A DNA stretch of 64,000 bases from Bryopsis sp. KO-2023 (taxonomy: Eukaryota; Chlorophyta; Ulvophyceae; Bryopsidales; Bryopsidaceae). Position 1 is the first letter of the stretch, and each line of letters starts with the position of its first letter. Shown here in pieces: positions 27,340 to 37,436 of the stretch. Location: positions 1,116,001 through 1,180,000 of the forward strand of contig BSYQ01000014.1 in assembly GCA_030272585.1 (NCBI GenBank), read 5' to 3'. The position numbers were made by a program, and so were the translations under genes. Under the pieces are notes generated by a model. It did not search any database. It had not been told where the DNA came from and saw nothing but the letters and a program-made list of their open reading frames with translations.

Positions 27340-28950
27340 CTAACTCAGCTTCCTCCCCAAAGGCAGATGATCTGACACTGTAGGCAGACCCTGTGCCTCC
27401 TTTTTCTTTTCTCTATTCATAACTAGTCTAGACAATGCATCTGCATTGACATGAAACTTCCCAGGTCTATGGACCACCTTAATTTTATACCCCTGTAACT
27501 CTATGACCCACCTGGCCATCATATTGCTCAGGTGTCTAGAACCCATTAGCCAAAACAAGGCTCCACAGTCAGTAAAGACAGTAAACTCCCTCCCTGTCAG
27601 ATAATAACTAAATTTCCTGATAGTTTTGATCACAGCCATGGCCTCCCCCTGGCTAGGGGCATACCTAGCTTCTGATTGACTATTCTTTTTGGAGAAATAA
27701 GCTATTACCTTCTCCTGTCCTTCCTGAACCTGGCCCAGTATTCCAGCTATAGCATACTGACTCCAATCGGTGCACACGAACACCTCCCCTTCCCTCCTGA
27801 GAGTTGTCACCACTGGGGCTGTAGTCAGCATCTTCTTCAGCAGTCTCCATGAATATTCACATCTCCAGGTCCAGAGAAAAGGGACTCCTTCCTTAGTGAG
27901 CTCTGTGAGAGCTCCTGCTCTTCTTGCATAGTCTGGGGCATGCCTCCTGTAGTATCCAGTAAGCCCCAAGAAAGACCTGACTTGGGTGACTGTAGTAGGA
28001 GTCTTCAGCTTTGCTATGGAGGCCATTTTGTCCTCCTGAGGGCTAAATCCAGCCTTAGTGATGTGGTGTCCTAAGTATTCTATCTCCTCCTGGAATAGAA
28101 AGCACTTTTCTATGGACAGCTTAGCCCCCTCCCTCTCCAGAATATCTAACACCTTCTTCAGAGTTTCCAAATGCTCTTGGAAGGTGTGGCTAAAGATGAC
28201 TATGTCATCCAGGTAGACCTGGACTCCTTCCAGGTGGCCAAACAAAGAGTCCATAACTCTCTGAAAGGCCTCTGGCATAGTCTTGAGTCCCTGAGGACAC
28301 CTAACCCATTCATATAACCCTGAGGAGGTCCTAAAAGCTGTTTTCCCCTTATCCTCCTCAGCTAAGGGCAACTGCCAATACCCTGACCTAAGGTCCAAAC
28401 TAGAATAAAACTTCCTACCTCCCAGCCCATCTAGCAATTCATCTATCAATGGCAGAGGGTACTGATCTGCCTCCACCAAATCATTCAAATCTCTAAAGTC
28501 TACACACCACCTCCATTTTCCTGGTGCCTTCTTAGGGACCAGGAGAGTGGGTGAAGACCAAGGTGACCCTGGGCTGGGTCTAACTACCCCTACTTTTAAT
28601 AACCCTTCTAGTTGCCTCTCTATCTCTCCCTTCTGGAATTCACTAACCCTATATTGCCTCTTTGCCACAGGCCTAGCTGTACCAGTTTCGATCTTGTAAC
28701 TATGATTTCTAAAGGAGCCTATCTCGTATTCACTTAGAGACCAGGCCTCCCTCCTAGACTTGCAAAGCTTTTCCACTGCCCTCCTTTCATCTCTCGTCAA
28801 ACTATCCCCTATATTTAAGTCAGCAAAGGTTTTTCCTTTCTCCTCTTGTGACACCAGGATGGATTCTGGAGGTGTCACCCCTCTAGTAGTAAACCTGTGC
28901 AGCCCTGTGGCCACACCCCTGAGATCACCAGGCCTGACCTCTGGCCCTAA
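27340..28950 (-). CDS. Element I reverse transcriptase-RNase H
   Basis: The frame is -1 relative to gag and is open through and upstream of the gag stop (28947-28949), with no suitable ATG, so it is probably expressed by -1 frameshifting as Gag-Pol. RT motifs: WCVDFRDLN, LDLRSGYWQ, CPQGLK and the catalytic VYLDDIVIF. RNase H catalytic acidic residues are in CTDWS, GEAMAVI and FTDCGAL. It ends shortly after the ADALSRL motif that usually precedes integrase, so this pol lacks an in-frame integrase. Confidence 0.9.
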   Translation of the reverse strand, partial: LGPEVRPGDLRGVATGLHRFTTRGVTPPESILVSQEEKGKTFADLNIGDSLTRDERRAVEKLCKSRREAWSLSEYEIGSFRNHSYKIETGTARPVAKRQYRVSEFQKGEIERQLEGLLKVGVVRPSPGSPWSSPTLLVPKKAPGKWRWCVDFRDLNDLVEADQYPLPLIDELLDGLGGRKFYSSLDLRSGYWQLPLAEEDKGKTAFRTSSGLYEWVRCPQGLKTMPEAFQRVMDSLFGHLEGVQVYLDDIVIFSHTFQEHLETLKKVLDILEREGAKLSIEKCFLFQEEIEYLGHHITKAGFSPQEDKMASIAKLKTPTTVTQVRSFLGLTGYYRRHAPDYARRAGALTELTKEGVPFLWTWRCEYSWRLLKKMLTTAPVVTTLRREGEVFVCTDWSQYAIAGILGQVQEGQEKVIAYFSKKNSQSEARYAPSQGEAMAVIKTIRKFSYYLTGREFTVFTDCGALFWLMGSRHLSNMMARWVIELQGYKIKVVHRPGKFHVNADALSRLVMNREKKKEAQGLPTVSDHLPLGRKLS

Positions 28951-30866
28951 TGAAAATCCTGGGAGGGCCCTTCTCTTCCTCCATCTTTCTGTACCCCTGT
29001 AGCTGGAGTACTCCTTGGTCCGAATCCTGATGGCAGAGGACTGTGTGGTGCTTCTTTTGGAATGGTCTCGGTGGTGGGGTTGAACCTGACCTTTTTCTCC
29101 GGGGTCAAGTTTTCTCCTTTCCTTTTCTTCCCGGCTGCAGTCTGGACTTCCTCCTCCGTCCCTGGGCTTTGCTTCTCCTCTGTCCTAAGAGAGATGGCCC
29201 CCATCTTCCCATTGCCCTTGTGATAGAATATCTGCTGTGGTCCCAGCATTATCATGGCCCTGATTGACTTAAGAAAGTCTATCCCCAGCAGGACACAGCA
29301 GGTGTCTGTGTCTGTCACCATAAAAGAGTTGTGGGAGCCTGTTCCTCCTATGTTGACAAATATTTTTGGGAGATACCCAAGAGAGGTGGCTATCTCCCCA
29401 CTGGCTGTCCTAAAAACCCATTCGGAGGGTTGGACCTGTCCCACCAGGCCAAGCTTCTCCACCGTGGCTCTGGAGATGCAGCTGTGGCTGGCCCCCGTGT
29501 CCACCACTGCCTCCAGTGCCTCCCCCTTGATTTTGATGGTGCATTTTGCTGGGGTGTTCTTGGAGGCCGCTTCCCTCTGAAGTGTATCCACCTCCAGCAT
29601 GCCCACCTCCTTGTCTTCATCCTCCTGGCCAGAGGTTTCCGGTTCGAAGTGGAGGGGTTGAGTTACCCCAGCATCCACTGAAGTCATCAGGTCTGCCTCC
29701 CTTCTGATGGCCTCCCTGAGTTCAGGGGAATAAAACATGAATGTTTTGAGGGGGACAGGTAACTCTGTCCTGTCCAGGAATGCCTGAGCATCTATCAAAG
29801 CATGCTTATTCCCCATCCTATATTTGTTCTCCCCTCCAGAGGTCTTCCCCTCTACCATATTCATTTGGGGACCCTGAGACTTGGAGTTCCCTTGGTCGGG
29901 GTTCGCCTGTACAACCAAAGGGGTATTGCCTGCTCTGTATTGGAGGCTGTAGGTTACTCCCGCCTTTCTCTTAAGACATCTTCCCCATCTATGACCTGGT
30001 ACCCCACAGTGCCAACATTCTCCTAGGTTCAGATCCTTGTTCAGTAAAGGACTATAATAACCCCTGGGTCTTTGGCCTTCATAAGTCTGATTCCTTCCTC
30101 CCTTCTTTCCTGAAGCTCCCCCATTGACTTTCTGTCGCCATTCCAGCAGCCTTTCCTCTGGAGCTGGGAGGGCTGTATAGATCTTGTGCATATGTCCCTC
30201 CATAACTTTCTGAACCTTGTGCATCACTTTATTCAGAAGCTTTTCTTCTTTTGAGTCTGTGGTCTGTCCAGTGTTCTTCTCTGTGTCTGAATCTGAATCA
30301 GTGCTGTCTGGAGCTTTCCTTTTCTTACTCAGCCCTATTCCCTCAACTGCCTTTGCAGCCGTCACCACTTCCTCAAAGTTCTGATGCTGAAGTGGGGCTA
30401 TAGCATCCCTTATCTTCGATGGTATTCCAGCCTGAAAAATGTGACGGAGAAATTCGTCGTTCAGGGCAATCGGGGTGGCGCCGTCAGTGCGTGTCGCGGT
30501 CTGAATATCAGTGATATCCTCAGCTAAGCCACGAAGGGCGTCCGCGAAATCTTCGACTGTCTCCGTAGACCGTTGGCAACGCCTTGTTAGCTCGCTCATC
30601 AAATCATCGGTGGCCCCCAGCCACCTTTTCATAAACTTCTTTTTAAAGTTTTCCCAGGTCATATCTTCTGGGAGAGCAGCCGCCCAAAGGGCTGCACCGT
30701 GAGTGAGGTTCGCTTTCGCCCTGCTCACTTTGGAACGGGCAGGCCAGTTCTGCGCCGTGGCTGTTGCTTCCACAGTCTTGAACCATTCTGCCGCTGGAGG
30801 TTTCTTTCCGTCAAACTTTTCGAGCTTAGGGGCACGATACTTATCAGCAGAAGTTGCTCCAACCAT
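28947..30866 (-). CDS. Element I Gag-protease
   Basis: 639 aa from ATG 30866. Residues about 20-220 match a retrotransposon Gag capsid (EWFKTVEATA, WENFKKKFMKRW, FLRHIFQAGIP). A CCHC zinc knuckle (CWHCGVPGHRWGRC) is near residue 290, and a retropepsin active site (VVDTGASHSC) with LLGIDFL downstream near residues 450-530. So protease is fused to Gag and not to Pol. The frame is intact. Confidence 0.9.
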   Translation of the reverse strand: MVGATSADKYRAPKLEKFDGKKPPAAEWFKTVEATATAQNWPARSKVSRAKANLTHGAALWAAALPEDMTWENFKKKFMKRWLGATDDLMSELTRRCQRSTETVEDFADALRGLAEDITDIQTATRTDGATPIALNDEFLRHIFQAGIPSKIRDAIAPLQHQNFEEVVTAAKAVEGIGLSKKRKAPDSTDSDSDTEKNTGQTTDSKEEKLLNKVMHKVQKVMEGHMHKIYTALPAPEERLLEWRQKVNGGASGKKGGRNQTYEGQRPRGYYSPLLNKDLNLGECWHCGVPGHRWGRCLKRKAGVTYSLQYRAGNTPLVVQANPDQGNSKSQGPQMNMVEGKTSGGENKYRMGNKHALIDAQAFLDRTELPVPLKTFMFYSPELREAIRREADLMTSVDAGVTQPLHFEPETSGQEDEDKEVGMLEVDTLQREAASKNTPAKCTIKIKGEALEAVVDTGASHSCISRATVEKLGLVGQVQPSEWVFRTASGEIATSLGYLPKIFVNIGGTGSHNSFMVTDTDTCCVLLGIDFLKSIRAMIMLGPQQIFYHKGNGKMGAISLRTEEKQSPGTEEEVQTAAGKKRKGENLTPEKKVRFNPTTETIPKEAPHSPLPSGFGPRSTPATGVQKDGGREGPSQDFH

Positions 30867-31010
30867 TGTTCCTACAATGTTTTACACTTGTGTTAATTTC
30901 TGGAGCGCTTTCTCTTTTACGAGAGGTGATCACCAGAGTAAACAGTGTTGCACAGAACTTTGTTGCAATGTTAGTGGGCCCATATTCCTAACATGTCCGA
31001 AGCTCGCAAC

Positions 31011-31022
31011 GCTCCGAAACCA
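31011..31022 (-). other. Primer-binding site of element I
   Basis: In transcript sense TGGTTTCGGAGC directly follows the 5' LTR. The identical 12 nt form the PBS of element II (39540-39551). The implied primer tRNA 3' end is GCTCCGAAACCA. Confidence 0.85.
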
Positions 31023-32404
31023 GAAAACGCATTCGGCACAACTACTAATTCTTCATTCGCGCCGCGACTGAAGGTAGAGTTGTACTGAACTACCGCAGAG
31101 TCTGTCTACGGCAACGGAGTCGGACTACGCCGACGCTGAATGTCTTATCCAAAAAAAACTTGGTATCTAAACTGCGACGCACTGAAACTATCGTCACCTA
31201 AGAAGTCGGCTAAGACCAGTCGCGCTAACAATCATCACCATCCGAGAGTCACAGTCTCGATTCCCCATAACAACGAAAAGCCTAAGACCAGGCATCTGAA
31301 CGCGACACGAGTCAAAGTCGACGGAGACACCCGCTAAGAGGGCCTTGCTCCCGAGAGTGAGACAGAAAGTGGAGTCCTCTGGAGGATGGTCGCTAAGAGA
31401 CCATGGCCTAAGAGGACTCTGGAAACTGAGCTGGAGAAAGAGAGAAACATAAAATGCAAACACCAAAAAAACGAAAGGAGACACTCAGAGGAGAGGTCGG
31501 CTCCTCTGAGTGGAGAAAAACCTCCTAAGAGAAGGGCAGCACCTTCTCTTACTATTCTGACTCCACTCCTTTTCCTCTAGAATCAAAGTTTGATCAGAAA
31601 CAATCTTATTTTGAATAAAGACACTCAGAGACACAAGAATAATAGCAAGAGAATATTTTTACAGAAAGAGAAGGGATGGTGTATCCCATTTCAAAAGCGT
31701 ACTTCAGAAAACCTTGGATGATGCTATCTTTGGCCAGAAGTACCTCGTCCGATCGGGATTCCCGTTTAAGGTAAGTCGCGAAGCTTTCCTTAAGTCCGTC
31801 TCGATAAGAGAGTCCTCCTATAGATAGATGTCCGAAGTAAGAAGTAAACGAGGTATTCACCGAGTTCTGTCTGTTCTCTATCAGAATTCTGTGGGATATT
31901 TATACTCGCGGCCGGTTCTAGCGCTAGCGCATGTGTGCTGGCCGCGAGTTCGGCGTCACGACAGGGGTCGACTAGCGACCCGACTGCCAGTCGTGCGTAT
32001 CGCCTAAAAGATCGCTTTTCGTAGGGAGTTGTATCCGTTTCGCTGGAATCCATAGTGTTTTCGCTGGCTCCTTGTGTTCCCAGCCGCACGTTTCGTAGAA
32101 GTCATACCTCGGATGTCATAAAACGACAGTGCCGGCAGTAAGACTCCTAGTACTCTGCGCTAGCCATGGGTTGGCGTGCCAGCTATTCGATATCTTCCAG
32201 CGTATCAATATACAACTTTTCCTATGTCATCGACCTCGTCAGGAATTGAACCCGACGTACGAACCACCAGGTCTCACATAGAGCAGCGTAAAATACGACT
32301 GTTTATCAGTGTGAGTTGGCAATTCCATTCTTCCGAATTATCATCGGAATAATCATTACATCTGGTGGCAGTACATCTGCCATGTTCTTTCTAGCTCCGT
32401 CACA
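31023..32404 (-). repeat. 5' LTR of element I
   Basis: 1382 bp, identical as far as I can see to 20211-21592. The outer end CGTCACA is followed by the CCGTC duplication at 32405-32409. Confidence 0.9.
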
Positions 32405-32409
32405 CCGTC

Positions 32410-32937
32410 TTTTACAAAAAAATGCAGACAGAGAAGCTATCGTACCTCTGACTATGGAACGTAACCTTGGAAAGCTCTGTTCACACCTCGGAGCACCTCG
32501 AAACGCATTGACAGCTTCTAGGGGGTCGGCATTCCCAATCGACAAGTCTCATCGTTCCGTTTTTTGATGTCACTTCTCAACTTTTGGGGGTGTGTGGAAT
32601 TTCAAGGTCACAGAATTACTGTGGCCATGTTGAAAAGGTTCCAGATTCCATAGTTTTCGATGTGGTTGGCGTTACCCTTGCTATTCTCGTTCCTATATTT
32701 AATTTTAAATTTTTCTTTTTTAACTTAAACAATTTTTTATTCTGCGGTATGCCCCCATTTTCTCCTTAAGAGGCTCGGATTATGTTCAATTCTTACTAAA
32801 AATTCACGAATGTTTTTTTATGTTTTAGATATATATATTTTTTGTGAGATCTTTAATTCAAATAGATCATTGGATCAAGATTTAATTGATAATCGATCAG
32901 ATTCAGATTAGGTTTTGTTATCAAGTGTTAATATTGG
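32410..32937. other. Displaced upstream flank of SPH-F
   Basis: GTCTTTTACAAAA right after the duplication resembles the region upstream of SPH-H (about 44264-44280), so this is the distal 5' flank of SPH-F cut off by element I. AT-rich with a TATATATATTTT stretch near 32830; no supported coding gene. Confidence 0.45.
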
Positions 32938-33087
32938 TGGTGCGAAAACCCCGACCAGTGTCAACAGGTCGACGGGGTTTCGGAAGCTCGGGATAGTAAC
33001 GCCCGGGGCCACCGTATGGCACCACATCGGTTTACAGATGTGGTGTCGAAAAATACGCCAGTGGGCCACATTCACTTCTTTTTTTTT
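32938..33087 (+). ncRNA. Candidate structured small RNA (unassigned)
   Basis: Three successive hairpins can be drawn: 32943-32956 with 32967-32982 (CCCC/GGGG core and GACC/GGTC top), 32986-32992 with 33002-33009 (one bulge), and an 11-bp perfect stem 33018-33028 with 33037-33047, extended outward by CGTAT/ATACG. A run of nine T at 33079-33087 follows, as at Pol III terminators. The GC-rich block stands out sharply from its AT-rich surroundings. I tested it by eye against U1, U4, U5, U6, U12, SRP and RNase P/MRP signatures and recognise none. Confidence 0.35.
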
Positions 33088-33393
33088 CCTTTCTTATTTC
33101 CAAGCTCGGGCTCTCGCGTAACGAGGTGCTTGTTAGGCACCCGCGGAACCCAAAGAGCATGCTCTTCAAGATGGTTGTTCCTAAAACGTTGCCAGCCAAG
33201 TGGCCTGCGAATGTTTTTCATCCTGCTTGGTTAGTGCACCACGCGGGGAAAAAAAACAAAAACAAACACAGAGCGATAATAACGCGCTTCTCCAGGAAAA
33301 GGAGTCTGGTGGAGGTTTGTTGTGGCGGCGGAAGCGACTTTTGTTTGCAGTATTGTGAGGGGTATTGGATAGAAAGTTGAGAGTAGTAGCGCT

Positions 33394-33410
33394 TCAGGAA
33401 TCGAACCCGA
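33394..33410 (-). other. tRNA-like T-arm / perfect Pol III B box
   Basis: In - sense TCGGGTTCGATTCCTGA, a 5-bp T-stem with the canonical loop and a GGTTCGATTCC B box, just downstream of U2. No matching tRNA acceptor, D-arm or anticodon arm is found, so this is a fragment and not a tRNA gene. Confidence 0.5.
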
Positions 33411-33418
33411 ACGAGGCC

Positions 33419-33607
33419 AGCGCACAATCGCAGTGGTAGTGGAGAACCGTGACTATGCCGTGCAGGGCGGGCGCAAGCGCCCGTTAATCTCGCACCCCAT
33501 GAAAAATCAGGTTAATCGTCGAAGGGATTCCTTGAATCCCATATCAGCGATCAAACTGATAAGAACAGAACTACACTTGATCTTAGCCAAAAGGCCGAGA
33601 AAGGTAT
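33419..33607 (-). ncRNA. U2 spliceosomal snRNA
   Basis: The 5' end ATACCTTTCTCGGCC and the following TTTTGGCTAAGATCAAGTG match U2 closely. Then come the stem IIa analogue (ATCAG/CTGAT around 33541-33565), a IIb-like hairpin (GGGATTC/GAATCCC), an Sm-like GATTTTTC, stem III (GGGCGC TT GCGCCC) and stem IV with a loop containing CACTACC. Length about 189 nt fits U2. One base is missing in the branch-point-recognition sequence: GTGTAGTTCTG where U2 normally has GTGTAGTATCTG. The stems are retained, which favours a real gene, but a variant copy or pseudogene cannot be excluded. 3' end is approximate. Confidence 0.88.
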
Positions 33608-34181
33608 GCTTTGAAAGCAAAACGGCCTCGCCAATGTGGTCAGATGGTGGTTGTCTTGCCAAGTGCATGGGAAGCGGGTGCAACCACCCTTCCAAACGAG
33701 CGCCAGATATCACGTGACCCCCTCCGTCGCACTCGTTGAAACCGTGCCAAAGCTTGTCGCAAAGTATAATTGCTCATGAATTCCCTGACTGTTCGAAAAT
33801 GCGTCCACCCAAAGAAAGCCAGGGAAGAAATTGCAAATCCAAACTGACAGAATCTTTAACATAATATGCCAGGGCAAAGCATGTAGCATTATGGAAGAAA
33901 ACAACATACCATAAGAAAAGTCGACCGAAATCGATGTTTCAAGAAAAAACCTAACAGCTCGCAACGGCCTGTCAGGAAGAAGAAAAAGTTGCAGCCAATG
34001 TTGCTGCAAATTTTGACAGGAAAATGTGAGGTTGGTCAAGTGTGTTCTCTTTACAATTGGACAAATATTGAAAGCTAAAATAATAAACCTGTCACTTTCA
34101 CAGAAAAGGATGTGAATTGAACTGGACCAATCCACATTGTAGAAAGCCCACAATACGGTAGGTTCTTCATTTGCTACAGAA

Positions 34182-34213
<32 letters not shown>

Positions 34214-34449
34214 GAATAAGTAAATAAAATAAAATAAAATTTTCCGGTCATTATTTTTTATCCGAAATCTGTGGATAGATTTGTTTCTATATGTGTGCCT
34301 GTCTGGCATCATGGGGGTTGTCTGGCATTGTGCCCTCCTTTTTGCTGTTTTGCAATTATTATTGATCGATTGTTTGTGCTGCAGCAGGCAAAAATATGTT
34401 ATTTATTACTTTTTATTATACATAATCTCGGGAGCTATCACATGAAAGG
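33608..34449. other. U2 upstream region and array flank
   Basis: Presumed U2 promoter (no certain box recognised), then AT-rich DNA with a (TA)n run at about 34184-34213. The end (GGGAGCTATCACATGAAAGG) is homologous to array flanks at about 12700 and 15497. No supported gene. Confidence 0.45.
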
Positions 34450-34453
34450 GTAG
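34450..34453. repeat. Target-site duplication GTAG (element II; partner 39764-39767)
   Basis: GTAG precedes the TGTAATA end at 34454 and follows the TCACA end at 39763. Confidence 0.75.
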
Positions 34454-34665
34454 TGTAATAAAACTCGAGCGCAGACTATCTCAACGCGAACAAACGTTCG
34501 CTGTCTCTTGTTTACAAGTTTCCCTGTCGAACTTTATACCTTCCCACGACTAATCGAAACTGTCCACAAGATTCCCTCACTATCGCACTACCCCACGTTA
34601 CACAGCACCACTTCCTTTCGTCCACTACTGCCTCATTTCACTCATCTACCACTTTGGCGCTCACA
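34454..34665 (-). repeat. 3' LTR of element II
   Basis: 212 bp, TG...CA ends in either strand sense, no difference seen from 39552-39763 (offset 5098). In transcript sense it has a GGTATAAAG TATA-type box. Confidence 0.95.
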
Positions 34666-34678
34666 CGCTTCTTTTGTG

Positions 34679-37402
34679 CTAAACTCCTTTTTCGTCCCTT
34701 TTCTCATATCGAATCAATCGATCATGGTGCACTAAGCCTTTCAGCAGTGCACCTTTAGGTGTTGCCAATAAAAAAATCCCAGACCCATAATCACTGACTA
34801 TTTTAAATGGGCCTTTCCAGCGACCTGCAAATTTGCTATTCTTTTGACCTCGTTCGTTTTTAAGTAAAACAGCCATACCCAATCGAAACTCCTTTCTCTG
34901 CGACCCGCGTTTTGTAGCATCATAATACGACCGCATTTTCGACTGCGCCTTAGTCATTTGTTGATTCGCCAGTATACGATTGTCTTCCAATCGCGAAGGC
35001 CTGAGAACTGTCGAAGTACTTTCTTGCTGTTCTAAAATCTCCTGGGTGACTGCATCATCCATCCAGTCTCGCGGCTTGAACCCATACATGACTTCAAAAG
35101 GAGTCATCTGCGTAGTAGCATTGCGCTGTGTGCGTATCCCGTAAAGCACACGTTCCAAATGATTCTCCCACTCATGCCCTTGTCCCAAGCAGCTTTTCTT
35201 CAGCGCATTCATAATCGTCTGATTCATTCGCTCGACACACCCATTTGTTTTAGGCGAATAAGCTGAAATTTCCAGCCGCCCTATTCCATGGTCACCTAAA
35301 TAGGCTTGGACCTGTTCACTCACAAATGCTGGCGCATTGTCTGTAATAATGCGCCTGGGCGTTCCAAAACGAAATCGCAGAGTGTCCAAAAATGCACAGA
35401 TCGTCTTACTGTCCGCCAGCTCCACTCCTTTAGCTTCTGGCCATCGCGTGGCATAGTCGATCGCCACGAGAATATACCGACAGCCACCACTTTGGGGTAA
35501 TGGGCCAATAAAATCTAAGCCCACCAGTCCCCAAGGCTCCATCTCTTTGATTGGTCGCAATTCCGCTGTGGGAGCGATTTTGAGACAACGCTGGCACTCT
35601 TCACAGGAGTCGACATACTGCTTGATGTCGCGATGCATTCCATCCCAAACATAGCGAGCAGCGAGTCGTTCTTCAGTTAAAGCACGATTACTATGTCCCA
35701 GATCATCATGTGCTTTCTTTAACAGAGCAGGGGCGTATTGCTTAGGAATCATCAAACGCCAGGTGCCGACTTTGGACAATTTGAGCAAACGACCCTCCTG
35801 AATACGAAATTGCGGGCGAACCTCTTCCACTCGAGTATCCAACAGCCATCCGTCCACCTCATTAGTGGTCAGCAAACGCCACACAGGACCGGTATACGCA
35901 TCAGTCAACAGCGAAGCCAGCCATGGCGTAGGAATAGGAGAAGGCGAGGTCAAATCCACTGCAGCCGCATCATGAGAAGCGGCAGAACGCTTTCCTGCGA
36001 AATACTCATAACGCGACAACACATCTGCCAGGACATTGTGCGCACCAGCAATGTGCTCCACAGAAAAAGGACAGATACACAAAGATTGTATATCATCCAA
36101 GCGCCGTAATACAAACGGCGAATGATTCTCAGGATTAAAAATCCCAAGAACAGCTTTATTATCGGTGAAAACCGAAAAAGGACGGTCGACTAAAAAAGGC
36201 TGAAAAGCAGCCACTGCTTTGCAAAAACCATCTAATTCCGCATGATTGCTAGAGGACCACGAACGGGAGTTTATCGAACTCCAAAACTGAATGATTCGTT
36301 CGCCCTGCAGTAAAATAGCCCCATGCCCAACACTGGAAGAGTCTAGAAAAATTTTCATCGGCTCCTTAGAGGCGTGGTCAAAAAAATCTAAGCCCCAGAG
36401 TTTATTAGTCAACGAAGAAACCAACGACTGCCACAAAGAACGAAAATCATCAGTTTGAAAAGCCACTGGATCAGCCGATCGAAAACACTTCAGTGGCGCA
36501 ACTGTGCGATGCAAAAACGGATGAAAACTCGCTAACCCATTCATCAACCCAAAGAAACCGCGCAAATCAAATTTGTTTTGAGGAATAGGAAGATCCTCGA
36601 TTTTATTAAGCGTTTGAGGATCCATTTTGAAACCAGTGGAACTCACATGCACGCCAAGAAAAAAGATAGAAGAACTAAAAAACTCACACTTTTCGAGTTG
36701 GAGACTCCAGCCATCCTTATGGAGTTCATCCAGTAAAATGTCCAGCGCGACGCGATGCGTCGCCAGATCGTCAGTGGCTAACGCCAGGTCGTCAACATAT
36801 GCATGCAGTTCGACTCCTGGCGGTAGCTTGGTTCGCACTTTCGCCAAAGTAAAGTGCATAGCACGCATATAGTAATGCATGCTATTGTGATAGCCTTCTT
36901 TTAGCCTTGTCATCACATAATTTTGACCTCCGAACTCAAAACCAAAGTATGTGGCTATTCCATCAGAAATAGGAATGCACATAAAGGCAGAGGCTATGTC
37001 TAGCTGTGAAAAGACTTTCTTTTTTTGCATTCGTTTCAAAATAGCCCCTCTATCCAGTGGAGGTGAATAAACTTGCTTAATGCTAGCATTAAGCATCCTG
37101 AAATCAAAACAAACCCGCAGTTTTTGACTGCGGGGTTTAGGAACGACGACTAAAGGAGTCATCACCCTAGGTGTAAAAGACACCTTCTTTACCAGCCCCA
37201 AGCTAACCCATTCTGCCACTTCACGTTTCACTACTTCAAAAAAACGCCCAGTCAAATCTCTTTGGCGAAAGTTAGAAAAAGAATCCGAGGAAATAAAAGG
37301 CATGTCCTCAACTGTCTCCTTATTAAATTTCCCGATGGGCTGTGAAAAAAGCTCAGCATATTTTTTTTGAATGTGTGATAATAACAAACTCTTCACATCC
37401 AT
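34679..37402 (-). CDS. Element II Pol (RT-RNase H-integrase)
   Basis: 907 aa from ATG 37402; the frame is open upstream to 37471 and overlaps the end of gag in +1 frame, so frameshifting or reinitiation is possible (gag stop TAA overlaps an ATG). RT: VCFDFRMLN, FSQLDIASAF, AYVDDLALA. RNase H acidic residues in IFLDSSS, HAELDGF, FTDNKAVLG. Integrase: HDDLGHSN ... CEECQRC zinc site, then Asp in GLDFIGPL, Asp in ITDNAPAF and Glu in GCVERMNQ. Order is the classical Ty3/Gypsy order, in contrast to element I. Confidence 0.93.
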   Translation of the reverse strand: MDVKSLLLSHIQKKYAELFSQPIGKFNKETVEDMPFISSDSFSNFRQRDLTGRFFEVVKREVAEWVSLGLVKKVSFTPRVMTPLVVVPKPRSQKLRVCFDFRMLNASIKQVYSPPLDRGAILKRMQKKKVFSQLDIASAFMCIPISDGIATYFGFEFGGQNYVMTRLKEGYHNSMHYYMRAMHFTLAKVRTKLPPGVELHAYVDDLALATDDLATHRVALDILLDELHKDGWSLQLEKCEFFSSSIFFLGVHVSSTGFKMDPQTLNKIEDLPIPQNKFDLRGFFGLMNGLASFHPFLHRTVAPLKCFRSADPVAFQTDDFRSLWQSLVSSLTNKLWGLDFFDHASKEPMKIFLDSSSVGHGAILLQGERIIQFWSSINSRSWSSSNHAELDGFCKAVAAFQPFLVDRPFSVFTDNKAVLGIFNPENHSPFVLRRLDDIQSLCICPFSVEHIAGAHNVLADVLSRYEYFAGKRSAASHDAAAVDLTSPSPIPTPWLASLLTDAYTGPVWRLLTTNEVDGWLLDTRVEEVRPQFRIQEGRLLKLSKVGTWRLMIPKQYAPALLKKAHDDLGHSNRALTEERLAARYVWDGMHRDIKQYVDSCEECQRCLKIAPTAELRPIKEMEPWGLVGLDFIGPLPQSGGCRYILVAIDYATRWPEAKGVELADSKTICAFLDTLRFRFGTPRRIITDNAPAFVSEQVQAYLGDHGIGRLEISAYSPKTNGCVERMNQTIMNALKKSCLGQGHEWENHLERVLYGIRTQRNATTQMTPFEVMYGFKPRDWMDDAVTQEILEQQESTSTVLRPSRLEDNRILANQQMTKAQSKMRSYYDATKRGSQRKEFRLGMAVLLKNERGQKNSKFAGRWKGPFKIVSDYGSGIFLLATPKGALLKGLVHHDRLIRYEKRDEKGV

Positions 37403-37436
37403 TTCTGAGTCTTTATTTCCATCATTTATTGCTCCA

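Larger units (their letters stand above)
20200..32404 (-). mobile_element. Element I: 12.2-kb Ty3/Gypsy-type LTR retrotransposon
   Basis: Full-length element, transcribed on the - strand: 5' LTR at 31023-32404, PBS, gag-protease, RT-RNase H, extra ORF X, integrase, extra ORFs Y and Z, a GGGGGAG purine tract and 3' LTR at 20200-21592. Domain content (CCHC knuckle, DTGAS protease, YLDD reverse transcriptase, RNase H, DDE integrase) indicates Ty3/Gypsy. Unusual points: integrase is on its own ORF 1.6 kb after RNase H, and there are three non-canonical ORFs. LTRs look identical over 1382 bp, and all main ORFs are open, so insertion is recent. It lies in the 5' flank of SPH-F. Confidence 0.92.

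Noticed and set aside
33361-33480. tRNA gene overlapping the 3' end of U2
   Set aside because: There is a perfect T-arm and B box but no acceptor, D-arm or anticodon pairing.
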